From positions 1 to 20,293 of the IMG/VR virus record IMGVR_UViG_3300013101_001348: a stretch of DNA of 20,293 nt. The stretch is one strand, 5' to 3'. The notes below the pieces were generated by a model that had not been told where the DNA came from, searched no databases, and was given only the letters and a program-made list of their open reading frames with translations. This document shows positions 16,454 to 20,293 of this stretch, one piece after another (the stretch's first letter is position 1; each line of letters opens with the position of its first letter). This stretch comes from a virus. The position numbers were made by a program, and so were the translations under genes.

Positions 16454-18505
16454 TTACTTCATTGGACAAACGCCCGTAGAGCATTCACCACCAGAATCTA
16501 CTTCTTCAAAAGAATCAGTATTATCCCAGTCAATTTCCATCAAAGAATTAAAATACAAATAAAAACTACTTTTTGATACATATTCTTGTGGTAAGTATGG
16601 ATAGCCTAAATCTTTAGCTGAAACAGTAGGATCATTCTTAAATAAAAATGATAGTCCAATATATATATCCCAATTATCATATAACCAATCTACTATAATT
16701 TCTTTTTCTTCCGGTCTATAGTATATAGTATTTGACACATTTTGGTCACAATAATTTATCATCCACTTTTTATATCTATTTAATTGAGACAATACACCTT
16801 CATCGTTTACTTCTAATATTTCTTTTGATCCATCTTTTCTAGTTACTTTCTTTTTATTAAAATTAACATTATCAAAAATTACAGGTAAGCAAACTAATAA
16901 CCCAGTAGTATCATTTGGGTTATCTATAACATTATAATTAGCTTTTTCTAATTTTAGTACTAATGGGTCATGTTTACTAAAATTAACCCAATTGAATAAG
17001 TATTTAGCTTCTGGTTTATGTATACCTTCAGTTGTATCCATTATTTTACCTAATGTCCCTGAAGGCTTAACTGTAGATACAGCTTTAGGGTATTCAGTAT
17101 CTAATTCTTTAGCCATTTGTCTAGCAGCAAATACTGCGGAATCACGAAGTTTTTTAATTTCATATTCAGAAAGATCATCTCTTTTAGCAATACCGGTAGC
17201 CCCTACACCACATAATCTTAAAAATTTATTATTTGTGTTCCAAGATTCAGTAAGTATACCATCATCTAAGTCAACACAAGTCTGCCTATAATTAGCTCTA
17301 GCAATAATATGATAAGCTTGATGTAGACCAGCAGAATCACCTTTAAACTTACCAATATCTACTTCTACAAGATTACAAAAACCTTTTGAGGGTAAACCTA
17401 TCTCACTACAGGGATTAAATCCTGATATATAAGGCATCCTCTTTTTACCTGTTTGCATATTAATAAAACCAGGTTCAGAGCCACCAGAATCAATCATCAA
17501 TTGAATTAGAGAATTTAATTCTTTTTTAGATGGTTTAGTATTAAACATAAGAGAATTATTAGATTGTTGTTTATGTTTGAAACCTTCTTCAAAACAATTA
17601 TTTTTAAACTTAGCAAAGTCTTCCCATTCATTACTATCATAATCAACAAATGTAATAATAGCTGAACGACGACTACTTAATACAGTACCTAAATAATTCA
17701 TTATTTCTATTATATCTACTTTTTTTAGCAAAGAACCTGCTCTTTTATTCATTATCTCAGCTATAGCTGGGTATGCTTTAGATATAGCTTCATCTCCAGA
17801 GCTAAGCCACCCATACCCACGTAATCTTTTTCCTGGGCCTCTTATTTCAGAAAAGTCTAATACTAATTTATTTGCTTTAAATTTACCAACCATTAGTTTA
17901 CCAATACTTTTAGCCCAAGATTCAGCACTATCACCAATTTTTATAGTCCAAACTCCATTTATAAAAGTTTCTTCATTCTCCTCTCTACCTCTGTTATTCT
18001 TTGTTCTATTAGACCTAATAACCTCTATATTTGGAATAACACTCCTAAAACCTGATAAACTACCAACAATAGGTTTACACCCTATACCACAACCTTGTAA
18101 TAACAGCCAAAATAAATCAACAATATCATATACACTTTCAATAGTAGAAAAACTACAATTAAACATACTACTTTCTCGTGTACGTGATATTTCAGTTCCA
18201 GCAAGCCATAAACTACGTCCACTAGTCAGTGCTTTTCTTTCCAGCATTAATTCCCTTAAGCTGGCTAATTCATGTATTTGATCATAATTCAAATTAACCC
18301 ATTCTATCATATTTTCTGTTATATCTTTTAAGGGCATACCCGGTAGTACTTTATGAGTCAATGCTCTTTCCCATAACCATTGTTGATGTCCTATAACTCT
18401 ATCAATAGTATCTTCCCAATTTTCAAATAAGGTACCTTCATCATTTAATGGTCTATTGTATGTTCTTTTTGTTAAAATTTCTGCTCTTGTGCTTACTTCA
18501 TTCAT
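16454..18505 (-). CDS. nrdJ: Monomeric class II ribonucleotide reductase (B12-dependent)
   Basis: This 683-residue enzyme is of the Lactobacillus leichmannii RTPR type and probably reduces ribonucleoside triphosphates to dNTPs using adenosylcobalamin. By alignment from memory, Cys117 in FNCSF and Cys377 in GFCNLVEVD form the active-site redox pair. The finger loop NPCSEIG carries the thiyl-radical Cys366 with Asn364 and Glu368. Cys675 and Cys680 in ECSTGVCPMK are the C-terminal shuttle pair that receives electrons from a thioredoxin-like partner. IKIGDSAESW (188-197) matches the effector-binding DSxEGW region, and SGTLGKIMDTTEGIH is the expected barrel segment. There is no N-terminal ATP cone. 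The length is somewhat below the 739 residues of the bacterial enzyme. The ATG follows the zinc-ribbon stop by three bases, with AGAGGA (complement of 18516-18521) as ribosome-binding site. No intein or intron is visible. Confidence 0.93.
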   Translation of the reverse strand: MNEVSTRAEILTKRTYNRPLNDEGTLFENWEDTIDRVIGHQQWLWERALTHKVLPGMPLKDITENMIEWVNLNYDQIHELASLRELMLERKALTSGRSLWLAGTEISRTRESSMFNCSFSTIESVYDIVDLFWLLLQGCGIGCKPIVGSLSGFRSVIPNIEVIRSNRTKNNRGREENEETFINGVWTIKIGDSAESWAKSIGKLMVGKFKANKLVLDFSEIRGPGKRLRGYGWLSSGDEAISKAYPAIAEIMNKRAGSLLKKVDIIEIMNYLGTVLSSRRSAIITFVDYDSNEWEDFAKFKNNCFEEGFKHKQQSNNSLMFNTKPSKKELNSLIQLMIDSGGSEPGFINMQTGKKRMPYISGFNPCSEIGLPSKGFCNLVEVDIGKFKGDSAGLHQAYHIIARANYRQTCVDLDDGILTESWNTNNKFLRLCGVGATGIAKRDDLSEYEIKKLRDSAVFAARQMAKELDTEYPKAVSTVKPSGTLGKIMDTTEGIHKPEAKYLFNWVNFSKHDPLVLKLEKANYNVIDNPNDTTGLLVCLPVIFDNVNFNKKKVTRKDGSKEILEVNDEGVLSQLNRYKKWMINYCDQNVSNTIYYRPEEKEIIVDWLYDNWDIYIGLSFLFKNDPTVSAKDLGYPYLPQEYVSKSSFYLYFNSLMEIDWDNTDSFEEVDSGGECSTGVCPMK

Positions 18506-18508
18506 TAA

Positions 18509-18685
18509 TTAATTATCCTCTAATATTTCTTTAACAACTTTACCACAATTAGGGCACTTAGTTGGCTCTGTTGTAGCATCACCTATAGTGAACCATTTAT
18601 AGCATCCAGTACATGTATAATGCTTTAGTATTTCTTTATAAACCCTAAGGCAGACAGTAGAGTCTCTTTTTGTCCTTCTATTCAC
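18509..18685 (-). CDS. Small zinc-ribbon protein (58 aa)
   Basis: This short gene lies between dUTPase and ribonucleotide reductase. It reads GTG start, MNRRTKRDST..., then YTCTGCYKWF (23-32) and KCPNCGKVV (43-51), ending in EILEDN. The two CxxC knuckles (Cys25/Cys28 and Cys44/Cys47), 15 residues apart, form a typical zinc ribbon, with a basic N-terminus that could contact nucleic acid. The GTG forms a GTGA overlap with the dUTPase stop, and its TAA is three bases before the reductase ATG, so it fills the gap exactly and is very likely expressed. Function is unknown; a DNA- or RNA-binding or accessory role are both possible. Confidence 0.8.
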   Translation of the reverse strand: MNRRTKRDSTVCLRVYKEILKHYTCTGCYKWFTIGDATTEPTKCPNCGKVVKEILEDN

Positions 18686-19104
18686 TGTACACCAGAATCA
18701 CCAAAACCACTTTCACCTCTTTCTGTTGGGGATAGTTTATTTACTTTTACCCAAGAATCTAATAAACAAGGTAATATAACTGCTTGACATATTCTATCAC
18801 CTATATTTATTTTAATACTATTATTATCTGATACATTTTTTATAAAAGCTGTATACTCGCCACGATAACTAGAATCACATATACCTACAGTATTCATTAA
18901 TACTAAACCTTTAACACCCAACCCACTTCTTGGTACTATCATAGCAAAATAACCTTCAGGTACCTCTAATTTAAACCCTAAAGGTATTTTACACTCTGTC
19001 TGCGGTGTTAATAAAACTTCTACAGTAGATCTTAAATCCATACCAGCATCTGTTTTATGCTTCTTACTTGGTTTACATACTTCTGTTAATAATTCATACT
19101 TCAT
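18682..19104 (-). CDS. dut: dUTPase (trimeric type)
   Basis: This 140-residue enzyme hydrolyses dUTP to dUMP and pyrophosphate, which keeps uracil out of phage DNA and supplies dUMP for dTMP synthesis. All five family motifs are visible: DAGMDLR (19-25), PRSGLG (58-63), NTVGICDSSYRGEY (71-84, with catalytic Asp77), GDRICQAVILP (102-112) and TERGESGFGDSG (127-138). Motif V has Asp-Ser where many relatives have Ser-Thr, and motif III has Cys before the catalytic Asp; both look tolerable. The length is normal for the family. The ATG overlaps the exonuclease stop as ATGA, and the stop overlaps the zinc-ribbon GTG. Confidence 0.93.
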   Translation of the reverse strand: MKYELLTEVCKPSKKHKTDAGMDLRSTVEVLLTPQTECKIPLGFKLEVPEGYFAMIVPRSGLGVKGLVLMNTVGICDSSYRGEYTAFIKNVSDNNSIKINIGDRICQAVILPCLLDSWVKVNKLSPTERGESGFGDSGVQ

Positions 19105-20000
19105 ATATCATCCTCTGCTAATCTCCTTTTTCTTTCTATTCTACTCTCATATGTTATAGGAAAATTATCTAATTCACCTTTAAAATATTTTACACTTAAA
19201 TCAACTTTCTTTAAACAATCTGCAGCAGCTATAGCTGTCTCACAGTAAGTAACTAAATCCATTAATTCATAATTTAATTCAAAACCTGTAAACTTATTTA
19301 GTTCTTGTATATATTTGGCTGATCCACTTAAAGGTACATTACACATAACATCAAAAGCTGTCGGACCAAACTTTTCTAATATAGTATAAGCTCTTTTAGG
19401 ACCAACTCCAGGTATTCCAATAATATTATCACCAGTATCCCCATTTAAAACTTTAATATCTAAATGCATGTCTAATGGATAACCATAGTGTTCTTCAAAA
19501 CTATTTATAGTAAATTCTTTCTTACTAAATAATGAAAATCTACTAACTTTATCATTTACTAATAAATCCAAATCTCTATCAGATGATATTATCCATATAT
19601 GATCATAATAATCTTTTAGTTTTATACATAAATATGCAATTAAATCATCAGCCTCAATACCTTTAAATTTCATGATAGGATATGTACTAATAGTTACACC
19701 AAGTGCTCTTTCATATTCATCAAAAAAATCTTTCCATTCTTCTTTTTCTTCCTCTGTTTGGTCTTTATTTCTATTACCCTTGTATTCAGGATAAATACCT
19801 TTTCTATAGATAGATCCACCATCTCCTAATACTATAGTATCTTTAGCACAATATGAACCAGCTAAAGACGTTATAGTACTACTTAAACTATCTTTCCAAC
19901 CAGTACCTTGTTTTTTCCATCTGAAAGCCATATTCAGTGAATCAACTAACATAAGATTTTTACTGTCTAAATCTATTAAATCTTCAAATGCTATTCCCAT
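19101..20000 (-). CDS. 5'-3' exonuclease/flap endonuclease (T5 D15-like)
   Basis: This 299-residue structure-specific nuclease is like phage T5 D15 and the N-terminal domain of DNA polymerase I. It would remove RNA primers and flaps during replication. Metal-binding acids appear in order and with the family spacing: Asp20 (MLVDSLN), Asp60 (VLGDGGS), Glu116/Asp118/Asp119 (GIEADDLIAYL), Asp141/Asp143 (SSDRDLDLL), and Asp188/Asp191 (NGDTGDN). The helical-arch YPEYKGNR (70-77) gives the substrate-gripping Lys74 and Arg77. The H3TH DNA-binding motif is GIPGVGPKRAYTIL (195-208). No polymerase domain is attached. The ATG directly follows the TAG of the upstream small gene, with a GGAG about 12 bases before it. 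Confidence 0.93.
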   Translation of the reverse strand: MGIAFEDLIDLDSKNLMLVDSLNMAFRWKKQGTGWKDSLSSTITSLAGSYCAKDTIVLGDGGSIYRKGIYPEYKGNRNKDQTEEEKEEWKDFFDEYERALGVTISTYPIMKFKGIEADDLIAYLCIKLKDYYDHIWIISSDRDLDLLVNDKVSRFSLFSKKEFTINSFEEHYGYPLDMHLDIKVLNGDTGDNIIGIPGVGPKRAYTILEKFGPTAFDVMCNVPLSGSAKYIQELNKFTGFELNYELMDLVTYCETAIAAADCLKKVDLSVKYFKGELDNFPITYESRIERKRRLAEDDI

Positions 20001-20237
20001 CTAAAATTGTCTCCATATTCTTATATTAGTTGGTAAATTTAAGTCATATACATACATAGTATTATCTGACATTATCTTTACCAATACTGTTTCACTCATT
20101 TTTATAACTTCTACAAGTTTTGGTTTTGGTATTAACCCACCATTTCTTAATGTAGCCCTATTTAATTTCTTCCTCAAATCATTATTTTCAGCTCTTAGCT
20201 GTTCTATTTCCATAGCAATAAAAGTATAATCAGTCAT
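20001..20237 (-). CDS. Small coiled-coil protein of unknown function (78 aa)
   Basis: The first half, IAMEIEQLRAENNDLRKKLN, looks like a short leucine-zipper coiled coil, so dimerisation is likely. The second half (LVEVIKMSETVLVKIMSDN, then TMYVYDLN) looks like a small beta-hairpin unit. I recognise no family. A TTG nine bases upstream (20244-20246) is in frame, but the ATG at 20237 has AAGGA at the right distance and forms an ATGA overlap with the previous gene's stop, so it was preferred. It sits directly before the exonuclease in the same operon. Confidence 0.68.
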   Translation of the reverse strand: MTDYTFIAMEIEQLRAENNDLRKKLNRATLRNGGLIPKPKLVEVIKMSETVLVKIMSDNTMYVYDLNLPTNIRIWRQF

Positions 20238-20293
20238 TTTATCCAATCCTTTATATTATTATTTTCTAAGAAAGGTTCAAGAGCATACACGTA
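20234..20293 (-). CDS. 3' end of an unidentified gene (partial)
   Basis: An open frame enters from the right edge and ends YVYALEPFLENNNIKDWIK with TGA at 20234-20236. The TGA overlaps the ATG of the coiled-coil gene as ATGA, the same junction used downstream. Nineteen residues are too few to name the product. A replication or metabolism role is likely only from its operon. Confidence 0.6.
   Translation of the reverse strand, partial: YVYALEPFLENNNIKDWIK
20247..20251 (-). promoter_or_regulatory. Ribosome-binding site that fixes the start of the coiled-coil gene
   Basis: Reading the minus strand, AAGGA lies nine bases before the ATG at 20235-20237. It lies directly against the alternative TTG at 20244-20246, too close to serve it. 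This favours the ATG. Confidence 0.6.

Noticed and set aside
16992-17291. A 99-codon open frame on the plus strand inside the reductase gene
   Set aside because: It lies opposite a fully conserved enzyme on the other strand, has no ribosome-binding site of note and no recognisable protein pattern. It is a shadow of the reductase.
1-20293. Diversity-generating retroelement acting on the LamG or fibre genes
   Set aside because: No reverse transcriptase and no near-identical template/variable repeat pair was seen in the window.
1-20293. Alternative genetic code
   Set aside because: TAA, TAG and TGA all end genes at sensible positions (for example TAG at 20001-20003 and TGA at 15623-15625), so the standard bacterial code fits.

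Overview
The window is a strongly A+T-rich piece of a tailed-phage genome, most likely a siphovirus. The clearest clue is the order at the left: a DUF2163/BR0599-type hub protein, an NlpC/P60-type cell-wall peptidase, then a very large tail-tip protein. This is the hub-peptidase-megatron order of the Rhodobacter capsulatus gene transfer agent and of many alphaproteobacterial siphophages. An alphaproteobacterial host is therefore the best guess. An aquatic origin is possible, but the sequence does not prove it. A nucleotide-metabolism and replication block on the other strand argues for a real lytic phage rather than a domesticated transfer agent.

Plus strand, 1-16407, is the late tail-tip and adhesion operon, packed with almost no gaps: hub (5-1561), peptidase (1563-1973), then three consecutive paralogous megatron-like tail-tip proteins of 1058, 1276 and 1338 residues (1978-13001). 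Next come three consecutive small proteins or N-domains that are paralogous to one another (13012-13416, 13416-13784, and the N-terminus of 13781-15625), and finally a stand-alone LamG-like protein (15622-16407). Genes are joined by TAATG or ATGA overlaps or directly abutting stop and start codons, so translational coupling is likely.

A strong bidirectional hairpin terminator (16407-16448) separates this operon from a convergent minus-strand block. Read right to left, that block holds the end of an unidentified gene, a small coiled-coil protein, a T5-type 5'-3' exonuclease/flap endonuclease, a trimeric-type dUTPase, a 58-residue zinc-ribbon protein, and a monomeric class II (adenosylcobalamin-dependent) ribonucleotide reductase. 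Most junctions are 4-base ATGA/GTGA overlaps. This block supplies dNTPs, excludes uracil and processes replication intermediates.

The most unusual content is the 3+3 architecture: three tandem megatron paralogs followed by three tandem paralogs of a small fibre-type domain. The family normally supplies one tail-tip protein per phage. The second and third copies also carry LamG-like C-terminal lectin domains. The hub has about four copies of a module that relatives usually have once. The third megatron gene contains a perfect 14-bp GC-rich inverted repeat inside the coding sequence. No tRNA, CRISPR array, insertion sequence, integrase or attachment site was seen.
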